DNA from: Cyclina sinensis
Taxonomy: Eukaryota > Mollusca > Bivalvia > Venerida > Veneridae
Length of the DNA stretch: 64,000 bases
NCBI GenBank assembly: GCA_012932295.1
Contig: JAAONU010000001.1
Coordinates: forward strand, 19,158,120-19,222,119
Direction: 5' to 3'
The number at the start of each line of letters is the position of its first letter. The stretch's first letter is position 1. A program made the position numbers and the translations under genes. Below are positions 47,640 through 59,501 of the stretch, piece by piece. The notes beneath the pieces are model-generated. The model was not told the DNA's origin and searched no databases. It worked only from the letters and a program-made list of their open reading frames with translations.

Positions 47640-49535
47640 GCATTTTATTTTTTAATTTTATACCTGCTTTGTGTATACAGCAAACTACACAACATGATAC
47701 AGTTAAATACAACTAGACTGTGGTAAAGTTTGGAACTTTTAAATTTGTTTGGTATGTTTTAGAATTTTCAGTGTTTAGTTTTGACAAGCTGTTGTAAAGT
47801 CATTGTTATTATTCTGCCTTCCTATCTGCATGAGTGTATCTGTTGTACAGTGAGGCTGTCATTCTGCAGTTCTTATTTTTATTTGAAATATGGCCATAAG
47901 ATGCATTGTGTATAACTTGCAGAATGGAAGGCATTGAGTATATTAGATGAAGGAGGAACAAGTGTACTACTGGAATGGAAACTGGGTGCAGTGTTATTAC
48001 TACTGGTAATATGGGACATGAAGTATCAGCTAAAAAGGCTACTGTGGTGAAGGTTGTACTTTCAGTATGCAGATATGATGACAAAATGTTTATTCATTAT
48101 GCTTCCATGGCATTTAGTTAATGAACCTTGATTTTTACAAATGTTACTAGCAAGTATTTACCAACATAAAACTTATGTACCTTGCATGTAATATAACAAT
48201 GGAGACGATTTTCAACAGTAATTTCCCCTTCATGGACTTTTTGGTAAAGCTTATTTGACAAGTTGGGATGTTTTTCTGTTACTACAAATGCTAGTAGTAT
48301 GAAACGTCAAAAAAAATAAGTAAATAAGTAACTATATGTATGTTAAATTAAAGTGTTCACTAATATTTACAAATTGCGGTGGAACTTTACACAAAACAAC
48401 AAAATACAATTTTCTTTATATTTTCAGATGAAAGTGCGGAAATATTTATTTGTATACCAGGAGGAAGTGTACCACCTCATTCTGGTGTTGTAACATAACA
48501 GCTCATAAAGGCATCAATGAAGAAACCTAGATGAACTGAATAAAAACAACATTGAAAAAATAATTTACCATATTTAATGCTTTTATTTAGAGTGTGTATC
48601 TTAAGAAAGGTTTAAGCCATGGATGGAGATAATATTTTTATCCACATGTGCATGAATCAATGGCGTGTCCTTAAAAAATTGTTTCAGTACTTCCATATTT
48701 TTAAACATAATATGCTTTTTCAGTTTACTTGAGCACACTGACTTGGCAAGTGCTTGTTTCTGACCTTGTCAATTGTTCGAATTTAGCTCGTTTCCACTCT
48801 ACGCAATACATAGTTTTTATTCCTATGATATCTCAAATGAGTGGGTTATGTTGGATCAAAAACCAAGTCCCAAACTTAGATCAAATGAAGCTAGTTACCA
48901 GTCACATTTTTACCTATTCTTTGTTATAATCAATCACTTAATTTGTTTTGATGATGTCTCAGACGAGTTTGAAATTAGGCCAAAACCAGATCAGATCAAC
49001 GGAAACAATTTTGACCATTCTAGAGATCACATGTTTTACCCATTCTTGAAACTTGTTCACAATGTCTTTTTGATATATTGTACATGTACATAACAGGGAC
49101 AAAGTAAAAACTCATGTCAGTGGAAAAGCTAGATACACCCTAAAGGTCCAGAAAGTTTGTCTTGACGGTTTCTTTTATACTTTTAAATCTTCATGATGTG
49201 CTGTCATTGTTATGTAGGCATGTAAGATCATATAAAAATACATTGAGAGAGCATGACTGTCTTTGTGATCTCACGAAAATACATGAATTAAAAAATTGAG
49301 TCAGCTTGGATACAAATATAATATAAATAGACTTATTTTAACTGTGAATATTGTATTTTTTCATGTAAAACCTGTTTTCACTTCCAAGTTTGCATAACTT
49401 GTTAATAGAACGAAAATCTGTATTTGTTTAACGAGAACAGACAATTTGTTTTGTGTCTATTCATTTAACCATCTTTGAACATTACAACCCCTGTTGATCT
49501 GTTATTGTTTATGAGAATATTCTTATTTTTATTAA
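47640..49535. other. Stretch without recognisable gene
   Basis: AT-rich. Open frames of 61-106 codons here lack recognisable motifs and splice support. Confidence 0.45.
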
Positions 49536-49539
49536 ATAA

Positions 49540-50278
49540 TCCTGTTGTCGAGCGGGCGAGGTATGTAGGTTGACGTTAGTCCAACTCTTCATGCCAGAAG
49601 TGCCTGGATGATGGCATGAAGGGAAACGCCTCGTCTTTTCAGGCTATGACAATTTGGAAATGTGAATGTTTGCCGGGCAAGGCTCCGCAATCTCGAGTGC
49701 CCTTCGCATTATATATGTGGCACAGTGCCTTGGGTGCGCAATGGGTCGTTGTGCTTCAAGCGAGTCTGTCAGACATTCACAATTTCAAATTTATCGACAG
49801 ACAGGTAGAGATAACCAAAAACCAAGACTGACCATTAGCTAAAGTACTCCTCTTGCATAACACCAAAACTGCGCATTAGCACCTCCAGTCGTGTTAGTCT
49901 ATATGCTTTGACCACAGGTCAATAATATAATGCCTCTGTCATGTATATATAGACATAACGGAATAGAGGGGTTAAAATGTTCGTCTCATTTGCTATATAA
50001 ATACACTGAATAGAGCAGTTGATGCAGTGCATCAACTCCTCTCCCTATACAATGTATAGTGAGACTAGCGTACAAGGTATCTATTTTAAGACACAGGAGC
50101 TGATGCAGTGCATCAATTGCACTGGCCTATGATCTCTATAGATCGTATAATAAGGAGCTGATGCAGTGCATCAACTCCTCTGTTCCTATTATACGGATAC
50201 GCTGGTTAAAGTGCGTAACAATGAATTTAGAAGTGAAATTACAGCTTGCACCTTCCATTCTACATTTAATGACCTACT
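49540..50278 (+). repeat. Inverted duplicated block, copy 2, with three dyads
   Basis: Reverse-complement partner of 34,391-35,127. Dyads are at 50,013-50,041, 50,094-50,122 and 50,152-50,180. A 71-codon frame (49,616-49,831) starts MKGNASSFQAMTIWKCECLP and is kept in both copies; the few differences seen (Val/Phe, Thr/Met, Asn/Asp) leave it open. An acceptor-like GACGTTAG precedes the open stretch, which holds four Cys (CQKC and CEC). No family recognised. Confidence 0.9.
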
Positions 50279-50551
50279 CTAGATTTAAATAATAGTGTGT
50301 TGTAAAAAGTCCGGGCAATGATAATTTCGTATAATAGAGATGAAAAAAGGATATTGTTTCTGGCTACACACCTCGCGCTTTTGTAAAAAGTGGAACCAGG
50401 ATGTTTAGATGTGTTTAACTCTACATAGTTTTGATTTGTATTGTTTAGAGTGTGCGATGCTAGTTAAATGCAATACACGTACGTTGGTATAATCTCCAAT
50501 TCTCTATATAAGGTCCCTTTATCTTGGAAAGTAATAGAACATATACGGACG

Positions 50552-50798
50552 TATGGCAGAAAGGAACTTTTTGCACTATAACCTGATTTTCAGCAATTTA
50601 ATCCCATAATTCTAACGAGAATTAGCTTTTCCGACGTAAATAACCAGTAAAATACGCATTTTGAGATTTCTGTATATGGCAGAAAAGAACTTTTTGCACT
50701 AAAACCTGATTTTCAGCAATTTTAACCCACAATTCTAACGAGAATTAGCTTTTCCGACGTAAATAACCAGTAAAATACGTATTTTGAAATTTCTGTAT
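50552..50798 (+). repeat. 122-bp direct duplication (two copies)
   Basis: TATGGCAGAAA(G/A)GAACTTTT through ACGAGAATTAGCTTTTCCGA to TTTCTGTATAT occurs twice in tandem with a handful of differences. Confidence 0.93.
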
Positions 50799-50799
50799 A

Positions 50800-51960
50800 T
50801 CCTTTAAACGACGGTAACGTAGTAAAACGTAACCGCGAAGATGGCACCTTTAGGCCTCCGTAGATTCCACATTGAATACCCAAATGTGGATGCGGCCCCA
50901 TCACTGGAAAGTATATATGGCAAAACACGGGATGTCACGTGATCAAGATCAAGGACGAATTTTGGACATCGCTGTATCCATTTAAAAACGTATGTCCGTG
51001 CAAATTCGACAAAATGGAAAATCTGACTTCTACCACCAACACATGTTTCTGAGCAGGTGCGTGTCACGTGACCTTTCCTGCCAAAATGTTGTATTTTTAG
51101 AAAAGATGAACATTCAAGGTAGAGGAGAGAGACAAAGCTATGCATGCTGGCAGGCGCGTAGCTGCCTATACGCGAGTACGCAGCTGAATCCACATTATTT
51201 TGACCAAAAAAAATTTATGCTAAAATAAATGGATTTTCGTTGGTCAAGAAAGCTCTCCGGAGGCCCCAAAACGCACCAAATTGCACCATTTATTTCAAAA
51301 TTTTCAGGGGGGGCATGCCCCCTGACCCCCCTAGATTATTTTGAATCCACATTCTTTATAGGCTAGCTACGCGCCTGGCTGGATTCACTGAAACTTGGTC
51401 TTCCTTCCATTTTTTTTTTTCTTTTTCTTTTTAAAGTTGGCCGAGCATACATTGTCATGACGCCCTGCGCATGACGTCACTTTCTAGAATCACGAGCTTT
51501 TATCACACCACTAAAGCACATTTTTATAAGGTTAAAATATCCGAGTTTATGCCCAATCGGACTGAGAGACGAAACATGGAGGTAGGGGGTCTCTAGGAAA
51601 AAAGGTTATTCTAGCATAAAATCGCTTGTTTTTGCCCGTTTTGCCTATGTTTTACCGAGAGCAAAAAGGTGTGTAAACAAGGAAGTTCTCGCGCTCACGC
51701 GCTGTTATAACCCGTTTTCAGTTATGCGCGTAACAGGGCGTTTGTAAATAATGGACGCTGATCCGTCTTTTTTGCCCCAAATCGGCAGTTTATGTAAATT
51801 CGCAGGTCGGAACGTAGACGAAACATTCATGATTATTGATTAAATCAATGGCTGGCCTTGTTCAATTGTAAATCCACATGAAATCCTTCCAAATATTTTT
51901 TAATCGACACTTTATAAGTTTCAAGATGGCCGCTCGACAAGTTGAAAACACGTGTCGCCC
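50800..51960. promoter_or_regulatory. CpG-richer segment with CRE and E-box dyads
   Basis: Compared with its surroundings this segment has more CpG. It contains a perfect TGACGTCA (CRE) at 51,472-51,479, GTCACGTGAC at 51,063-51,072 and GTCACGTGAT at 50,934-50,943. These fit CREB and MiT/TFE-type bHLH sites respectively. It could be a promoter or a repeat-derived segment; no adjacent exon was identified. A 129-codon minus-strand frame (50,804-51,193) has no recognisable motif. Confidence 0.25.
51151..51377. mobile_element. MITE with CAGGCGCGTAGCT ends
   Basis: Left end CAGGCGCGTAGCTGCCTATA, right end TATAGGCTAGCTACGCGCCTG, with GAATCCACATT repeated inside each end. Directly flanked by GCTGG on both sides (51,146-51,150 and 51,378-51,382). 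The CAG start resembles hAT-type ends, but the flanking duplication is only 5 bp, so the superfamily is unsure. Confidence 0.7.
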
Positions 51961-52087
51961 TGAAACGCATATTTAAAACACGTATCCATAACAACCTAAA
52001 GGCGACTGTACTATTATTTATTTATTTATTTATTTATCTATTTTTTCGTAAACATGTCTTTTCTAGATCATTTTATGCTAGAATAGC

Positions 52088-52252
52088 GTTAAAGCACGTT
52101 TTTTTGTGTTATAACATCTGCAAAATCCCGAGGGATATGCTGGTGCCCGAGCCCGTAGGGACTCTGCAGAATAGCAGAATCCCTACGGGCTCGGGCACCA
52201 ACTTATCCCTCGGGATTCTGCAGATGTTATAAACGAAAAAACGTGCGTTAAC
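52088..52252. repeat. 165-bp near-perfect hairpin
   Basis: GTTAAAGCACGTTTTTT...ATAACATCTGC...ATCCCGAGGGATA...GGTGCCCGAGCCCGTAGGG is mirrored around ACTCTGCAGAATAGCAGAAT. The whole unit folds on itself with a very short loop. Probably a small foldback element. Confidence 0.85.
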
Positions 52253-52324
52253 CCTATAAAATATCCATGATATAGTAAATCAGACAGAAAACTGCACTAC
52301 AAATCTCTTATTTCTCAGAACAGT

Positions 52325-52955
52325 ATATGAACAAGAGGGCAAGGATGGTCCTGAATTGCTCACCTGAGCACTTTGCCTGTAGATCGGTCTGCTGTTGAGC
52401 AAACACCAAACACAAAATTACAGTTTCTGAATTGTACATTTTCAAAGATCTTATATTTTATACAAACAGGAACAAACTTGGTACATATCCACCAGACAAT
52501 GCTTCATTTAAAGTAAAAAAGTTTTTTTCTAGACAACCATATTTAAAACAAAAACCCCTGGGCGGGGTCAGTATAATCTGAATTTTGTTGAGGTCAACTA
52601 TACAATACTACACACTAAATATCCAAAGTCTAGAGTTTACAGATATCCGAGATATCACCAAGAAAAACAACCTGAACAGGTTTCCTTAAGACTTGATTAA
52701 AAATTTGGTCTCTAGAATTTTAACAAGGTTTTCCTTTAATTTGGCCCTGCGACCTAGTTTTTGATCCTGCATAACCCAATTTCGAACTCTTCTGAGATAG
52801 CATCTAAACAAACATTCTAAACAAGTTCAATTAGGACTTGATGAAACATGTAGTCTTTAGAGTGTTAACAAGGTAAATTGTTGACGACCTACGACAAACG
52901 ACGGACAACACGCCCATCACAAAAACTCAGCCTGAGCATGCTCAGGTGAGCTATA
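52325..52955 (+). repeat. Dispersed repeat with CTCACCTGAG-type ends, copy 2
   Basis: Close relative of 6,265-6,905, including ACAAACTTGGTA...ATCCACCAGACAATGCTTCA and GTTGACGACCTACGACAAAC GACGGACAACACGCCC. Ends GAGCATGCTCAGGTGAGC. Confidence 0.8.
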
Positions 52956-53394
52956 AAAAATGATTATTGCTGATACCTTGAACAGCTTATGGCTGAGTGG
53001 GTTATATTGCCTATATTTTGTCATAAGATAGTACGTTTCTTAAACAAAAAACATATGATAGCCCTAGTTCCCTCACCTCAGTACTTTGGCTGTGTGTCTG
53101 CATTGGAGGAAAACAACAGAAGCAAAATTACAGGTTCAGAATAAAACGTTTCAAAGATCTTATATTTCATACAGATATAAACCCCGGGTCGGGCCGACTT
53201 GACCCCAGCGACTAATTTGAACAAAATTGGTACAAATCAACTAGACAATGCTACATCCAAAATATCACATTTCTAGGGCATACAGTTTCATACAGGAAGA
53301 TTTTCATTTTTTACAAAAGACAATGTAAAACAAGTGACTAAATGGTAAAAATTTGAGCTGTTTTTGTAAAAGTCAACTATACAATCCTACATCC

Positions 53395-53480
53395 CAGGTA
53401 GGTAGGTAGGTAGGTTGGTGAGTGGGGGAGCGGGGGGGGGGGGGGGGCGCTGGGCAGGCAGGCAGGTAGGTAGGTAGTAT
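53395..53480 (+). repeat. (GGTA)n / poly-G / (GGCA)n low-complexity run
   Basis: AGGTAGGTAGG repeats, a run of about 17 G, then GGCAGGCAGG and GGTAGG repeats. Prone to sequencing and length error. Confidence 0.95.
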
Positions 53481-53668
53481 AGTATACAGTATTATGAAAA
53501 ATTGATCTACACAGTAAACAGATACAGATAAAATTACAGTATAATTTACCTAAGCTGAAATAAGTAAATAAAGAAATAATTATCAAAAAATAAATATTCT
53601 TGTTAAAAAGTTAAAACTCCCATTACAAACTTTTCATTAAGAAATCTTTAATGGTAACTTTAAATTTA

Positions 53669-54560
53669 TTACGATGTTGTTAAAATGAGGGTAAACTGTC
53701 CCAAAGTTTGGACGCTAAAAACAAAATGATTTTGAGCCGGAACCTTTAACCTTAGGGAGACTATATCCATCCTTATTGCGTAACCTGGTATTGTAACTAT
53801 GGACTGAGTCTTGAGCAACAAAAAATTCATCCATGTAACTAGAGGCCAAATTGTTCCTAACCTGAAAGACATGACATAACATAAAATGGTGAACCCTTTT
53901 CTCAGTGGGTAACGAAGAAAGATGATTAAAATGTTCTTTACCAATGCGGGTTCGGGCATCCAGATTAAGTACAAATCTTATCATTTTATTCTGAGTGGTT
54001 TGTAGCTTGTTTTTGAAGCCCTGAGATAAATCATTATACCATACTGAGCAGGCATAATCTAAGTGACATTGTACTAAGGACATAATTAACAGCTTTTTAG
54101 TGTATTCTGTGAGAAACTCTCTGTTACGGTAAAGAAATTTTAGACGTGCATTAGCTTTCTTAAGAACAGCATCGGCTATAGAGGCAAATCATAAATGCTA
54201 ATCTAGAGTTACCCCAAGATATTTAACTGACTTTGTAGATTGAATGGAGGTGCCACTACAATAAGTATCTAGAATGGACTTTGACTTATGTTTGTACTTT
54301 GACCTGAAAACAATGGACTCGGTTTTACCGAGATGTAACGATAATTTATTGTCAATAAACCATTGACTAACTAAGTGTAAATCTTCAGTCAGATCTTGTT
54401 CCACTTTGGAAAAACACTTGTGTGACACTAAGATAGCTGAGCCATCGGCATAAAGTAACAATTTGTTTTTATCACCGCTGACATATCATTAACATAATTA
54501 GGAAAAGCAGAGGCCCAAGAATAGAACCTTGTGGCACACCACAGGTGACAGTGGTCTAAG
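53669..54560 (-). pseudogene. LINE reverse-transcriptase remnant, minus strand
   Basis: In minus-strand order the pieces are CGVPQGSILGPLLFLI (about 54,535-54,488), then after a frameshift LLYADGSAILVSHKC (about 54,460), LSLHLGKTESIVFRSK, VKYLGVTLD (ending 54,198, followed by a stop), FLYRNREFL, and from 54,083 MSLVQCHLDYACSVWYNDLS to 53,715. The YADD catalytic pair reads YADG, and frameshifts and stops break the frame. It resembles the remnant at 18-20 kb in motif order and wording, so the two are probably related lineages. Confidence 0.85.
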
Positions 54561-54639
54561 GAATATGGTTTCTTGCAAGATATCGAAGGTCTAAGGAATA
54601 CGGTTCTTGCAAGAAGAATTTCAAAACTTAAATACTTTA

Positions 54640-56060
54640 CACAAATATGACCCCAAGGCAGGGCCTATTTTGACCCATAGGACATAATTCAAACAAACTT
54701 GGAAGAGGTTTACTAGACGATTGAACATACATAATATCTAAGTCCTAAGGCAAAAAGTTTCAGACAAAAATATTATCCATATTTTCTTTTGATTGAAGCC
54801 AGTGACCTAGTTTTTGACTTGAGATCACCCATAACCTGGCTTGAACTAGAAATCACAAAGGCATACCCTTTGTCTAAAAATCATGATATCTGAATTCAAA
54901 ATGTGGCTTCAAAAGTGTTTACAAAATTTGCCTTTGATTCAAGCCAATGATCTTGTTTTTGACCTCCAGATGAGCAAAATTCAAACTTGATCTAGGTATC
55001 ACCAATACAAACACTTTCACTGAAAATCATGATGACTGACTTCAAAATGTAGCGTCTAGAGCATTAACAATATTTTCCTTGAATTTGAGCCAGTGCTTCA
55101 GAGGTCAAATGGGACAAATGACATATAGACGCATTGTCTGAGATTGTCAATTATCACGAAGAAATTTTGCCGGCCCTGATGGGGATTGAAGCGGGATCGT
55201 CACGACTGACAATCAGATGCTCTACCGACTCAGCTAGCCGGGCCGAAAGAGGACGGACAGAGTGAGATCACAAAAGCTTACTATAAGCACGTTGTGCTCA
55301 GGTGAGTTAACAAGTGACCTCCAGTCAGATCAATTTTGACCCTAGAGAAATAAAGCAGTCTTTGTAAAGATCTGTTATAAAATGCTAGATACCAAATATC
55401 TATCGTTTAGAGCTAACGGTTTCTGACAAGAAGATTTTCAAAGGTTAAATATTTTACAAAATAGGACCCTCAGGCCGAGGCTAGTCTTGATCCGAGGGAC
55501 ATATTTTGATTAAACTTGTAGAGGTCCATTAGACAATGCAACACACAAAGCTATTAGGATTTTTTAAGTTTTCTCTATACAATGTATAACGAGTGGGACC
55601 TGGGCAGGTTTATTTTTACCATAATAATAATTGAACAATCTTTGTAGAGGTCTACCAAAAATGATATCTGAATTCAAAATGTGACCTGTTGAGTATTGAG
55701 AAGGTTTTCATTTGATCTGGTCTGGTGACATATTTTCTGATTATATATAACCCGATATATTATCAAGACAAACATTCTGAGAAAGTTTTATTAAGACTTG
55801 AACAAAAATGTGGTCATCTTAACTTTAAACAAAGATTTTGTTGGATCTGACCTGCTGACCTAGATTCTGACTCCACATGACCAAGTTTCGAATATGATCT
55901 AGAAATTATCAAGATAAAGATCCTGAACAATTTTCGGATACGAATAACATGTGATCTGTAAAGTGTTAACAATGTAATTTTCGGCGAACGACAGACAAAC
56001 GGCCGACATTCAGCGATCACCATAGCTCACCCTGAGCATCTGCTCAGATTAGCTGAAAAG
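54640..56060 (+). repeat. Diverged dispersed repeats
   Basis: Old relatives of the CTCACCTGAG-ended family: GCACGTTGTGCTCAGGTGAG at about 55,290 and CATAGCTCACCCTGAGCATC at about 56,020 mark two ends. The interior has TTAGACAATG and TTTCAGACAA(G/A) segments but no genes. Confidence 0.6.
55171..55245 (-). other. tRNA-Asp(GTC)-like sequence
   Basis: On the minus strand: CGGCCCGG acceptor arm (partner CAGGGCCG), A box TAGCTGAGTCGG, anticodon loop TTGTCAG with anticodon GTC, and B-box-like GCTTCAATCCC. The anticodon stem has mismatches and wobble pairs and the insert sits inside a dispersed repeat, so a tRNA-derived SINE or tRNA pseudogene is more likely than a working tRNA. Confidence 0.55.
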
Positions 56061-56064
56061 CATT

Positions 56065-57080
56065 TACTTCTGAAAATCGTTGTTACTGAGTGACGTCTCT
56101 GGTTAAGGTTTAATTTTTAAAAATTCTTGCCGAACAATTACCAGCATGGAACTGGTTTTTGTATGTCTGTTAACATTCATCAGCTCAAAAATGAGGTTCA
56201 GTGCATATCCTGGGTTCACTTAATATTATTTTTTTACCGACAATATGGGATATTATGGTTCTGTTGATTTAACAGATTTCACATTATTTAACGAAAAATA
56301 AAAAGCCCACCATCAAAAAGAACCAGCAATCCTTCCCAAACACCAGAACAAGTACTAGTTAACTGTTGTTGAATTTTTTTTAATTACAAGGGTTTGTTAC
56401 ATAAATAAAACGACAGCTGGTATTGATACTGATTAACTATTCATGCAATTTCCTTCACAGAAATGCACATGTTGAGCCAAAATAATTCAGTAACGGAGAT
56501 GTTTCGTCCATATCTTAAACCCTTAAAACTAGAAAACAGATCTCGAATCATTCCTAGATGCTAATCTTTTCGATTTTTAGTAGTTGTTGCTGTTGTTTTA
56601 AGAGAAATAAATAGACAACATAGAGCCAAATTTGGCGGGAAAAGGAGGTGTGAACTTACAGTGATCTCTTCTGGCTTACGATACAGGTTTTGTGGCTAGA
56701 CGCGCCGTCCTAAAGACGACGAATATTCTCCGTGGCCTAACATCTGTTTAGGGTAATCTTGAGTTGCTTCAATATTGGTCTGCCTTTTGGTTTTAATTTA
56801 TATGACAAACTGTTCAATTGAACAATATTGCAAACAAGTTGACTAGTATAAGCCGTATCTTCTTTTGGTTTCTAGACAAACTAGAAATGTGCCCATAGGA
56901 CACTGATGTCCTCTGCCACAGAAGCACCATAACAATATATGCATAGTATGTCTTTTTTAAATGTTTCTGTGTGGAAAAGTGCACACTCCATGTAGAGTCA
57001 AAGGTACTGTTAGCTGTGTGACTAACTTGCCAGAAAAAAAGACTTAACATATAAATACAAGGATTTATAAAAGCAACGAC
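56065..57080. other. Stretch without recognisable gene
   Basis: AT-rich; the minus-strand frame at 56,814-57,140 has no motif. Nothing supported. Confidence 0.45.
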
Positions 57081-57089
57081 AGTGACCTT

Positions 57090-57374
57090 CAGGGGTGGAT
57101 CCAGGATTTTAGGTAAGTGGTGTGCAAAATGTTCGGCCAAATATGTGTCCGTTTTCTACCTCATTTCAACGGTTGTGGTTATGCTAGAGTATACTGATTT
57201 GGCAATATCACATAGGTCGCTGATTAATCAATTCAATGTTGAACAACAAAGTGTACATTATTTAAAGACATATTCAAAATAGACCTACAAGAACACCTAT
57301 GGTCCGGGAATTTTAGAGGGGCGCGCGCCGGGTGCCCACCCCCCCCCCCCCCGCCCCCAATCCCGGATTCGCTA
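57090..57374. mobile_element. hAT-type MITE (285 bp)
   Basis: Starts CAGGGGTGGATCCAGGATTT and ends AATCCCGGATTCGCTA; the outer five bases CAGGG and (reverse) TAGCG both fit the hAT end pattern. Flanked by identical 8-bp GTGACCTT (57,082-57,089 and 57,375-57,382). A run of about 15 C lies near the right end. Confidence 0.9.
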
Positions 57375-58202
57375 GTGACCTTGACCTCAGAATCAATGTC
57401 CTTATCAAGTTTTATGTATCTAGGCCATAATGTGTACGTTGCTGGATCGGCTGGCACAGACAAATTGTTTTTAGTGAAGGAGATAGTGGCTTTGACGAGG
57501 AGAGCGGGTCGGAATGTTTATGATATTTTTTCTAATGTACATACTTTGAAACAAACAAACAAACGAAATAAAAATACGTCTAAAATTTTACATTGTTGGC
57601 ATAACAGATTTTCAATCCGCATTGCATTCTGACCTACGTACTATCAAAATATGTATTTTTTGTTGAACTCTTTTACATCATAGACTTGTCCATTCTTTCT
57701 ACAGAAACATAATTCGATAATCGGTTTGCTTTTTGATAATGCGCAAAAAGCGTGTTTCTGAAAAAAGGAAAAAGATAAAACATCAGTATGATCATTTTTT
57801 CATGAAACGTAAGGTTCCACAACATAAATGTCTTTGTGGCTTTTATCCGAGATCGTGATTAACAGTGTATATGTTGAGCGTCTGTATACGGAATAAGCTG
57901 AATAACTTCATGGAACAACTTCTGCTTATTAGCTTAGTATAAGTACTTTTCCAATTTTTCAGTTTTATTTCAATCGAATTCTTATGACAGTGATATTTTC
58001 TAAACGTATTTTCTACAGTTATAGTGTAAACCTGACAAAACGACAATGTATGAAGGGAGTCAACATGGTGAGGCGAAAAATACCGTAATGTATCTGCTTT
58101 CGGATAACATCTGCGACTATTTACAAATTACAAGACCATCCCCGTATATGGTCCGAATATATGGATAAACCAGTGTGGGCGCATTAATATATCAACGTTA
58201 AA

Positions 58203-58374
58203 GTGGACGTGTCATTTGATGCCTCTCGCCAACAGTCTAAAAACTATATTGGAATGCAAAAATCTTTCAGGCAATGCATGAATGATAATGATACAGAGCT
58301 CTGCTGTACACAAATATCCAAAATGTTCACCTTTATGTATATACAGCTATATTGTCTTGTAGTTTTCATCATAG
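58203..58374 (+). CDS. Tentative exon with one membrane segment
   Basis: An open stretch containing VDVSFDASRQQSKNYIGMQ continues into a hydrophobic run (MYIQLYCLVVFIIG) and ends at a consensus donor ATAG|GTAAGT. The first part is also in copy 1 (about 9,700-9,760), which then diverges and loses the hydrophobic part and the donor. No start codon or acceptor could be fixed, and its phase does not fit the LRENL frame of the exon at 59,110. Function unknown. Confidence 0.25.
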
Positions 58375-59501
58375 GTAAGTTTGCTGATGTAAGGTAAGGC
58401 ATTCATAGTCCATTTGTCATGTCACCAACACCTGCATATCGGCAGACAATTTCAATTTCCTCACAATTTTACATTTTATGTAAAGGCCTATGCATACAAG
58501 CAATATAGTATGGCATTACTTTGTTTAAAACATACAGCGGAGTTCACAGCAAATGTGAGACAATGAAAACAATGGAAAACTGGTTCTACAACAAATAGAT
58601 ATAAAGACAACTTTTAATTATACTAAGAAGTAGAAGAAAGCCACTTCAGAACGGAAAGACAGCTAAAGCACAGACGCTTAACGTTTGTCCTTGCATAATA
58701 TGGTTTTACAGTAAATATGACATTTCCCCAAAACGTTTAAGGTATAACAGTTTTACAAGTCACAACTCACCTCCTCATTTGCCTTTTTGTGCTGACTAAA
58801 ATGCAATAAAAGTGTAGAGAACAAAGGCATATGTTGTCAAAACAAACCTACTTTAAGCTAAAAACAGCAGGCTCTTCTTTTATCTTTATAAACATCTTTT
58901 GTTTCTCCTGTAAACAGGAAGGCTTAAAAAATGTGTTTCATTACTCTGTGTTCTGTTTTCCCACTGTACATATGAATGAAACAATCAATTATGATTTGTT
59001 CTTTTCAACTACTACAATGATAAGATACTGTTGTGTATCGTAAGCATTGCAAATACATTTTATCTTGATACCTGAATTAGATAATTATTGCTCTGTTTTT
59101 AATTGGCAGGTTACGGGAGAATGGGGGACATTGGTGGATTATCTACCCTGGATACTCTCTAATATTACTTTGGTCCTTTCATTTGGAATCCTCTGCTTTC
59201 ATCGCTATTTTCTCTTTTGGTATGGTGATATTTAAGCCTAATTATTTGCCACAATGATAGTCAGATTAAATATTTAGTTTAGCATCATGTTTTGCTAATA
59301 CCATAATGTTTGTTTTTTGTAAATTCTAACTTTTTATTTAATATATAAGTGACAATTTTCACACTTAAAAGTCAAGACAATCACAAAGAGAAACAAGGAT
59401 AAAGTCAGAGGATTCCAACTAAAAGGACCAAAGTGCAATTTGGTCTACCTTTGATGTTATCCTAGTAAGGGAGATAATTTATTATCAGCAATGTGCCTCA
59501 T

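Noticed and set aside
50804..51193. 129-codon minus-strand frame
   Set aside because: No motif or splice evidence, and it overlaps a MITE end at 51,151; a plus-strand frame is open over part of it.
58203..58270. Possible Mutator-like transposase fragment (VDVSFDASRQQSK)
   Set aside because: The resemblance to the VSxDxxW region of invertebrate Mutator-like proteins is a few residues only, and no neighbouring conserved motif was found.
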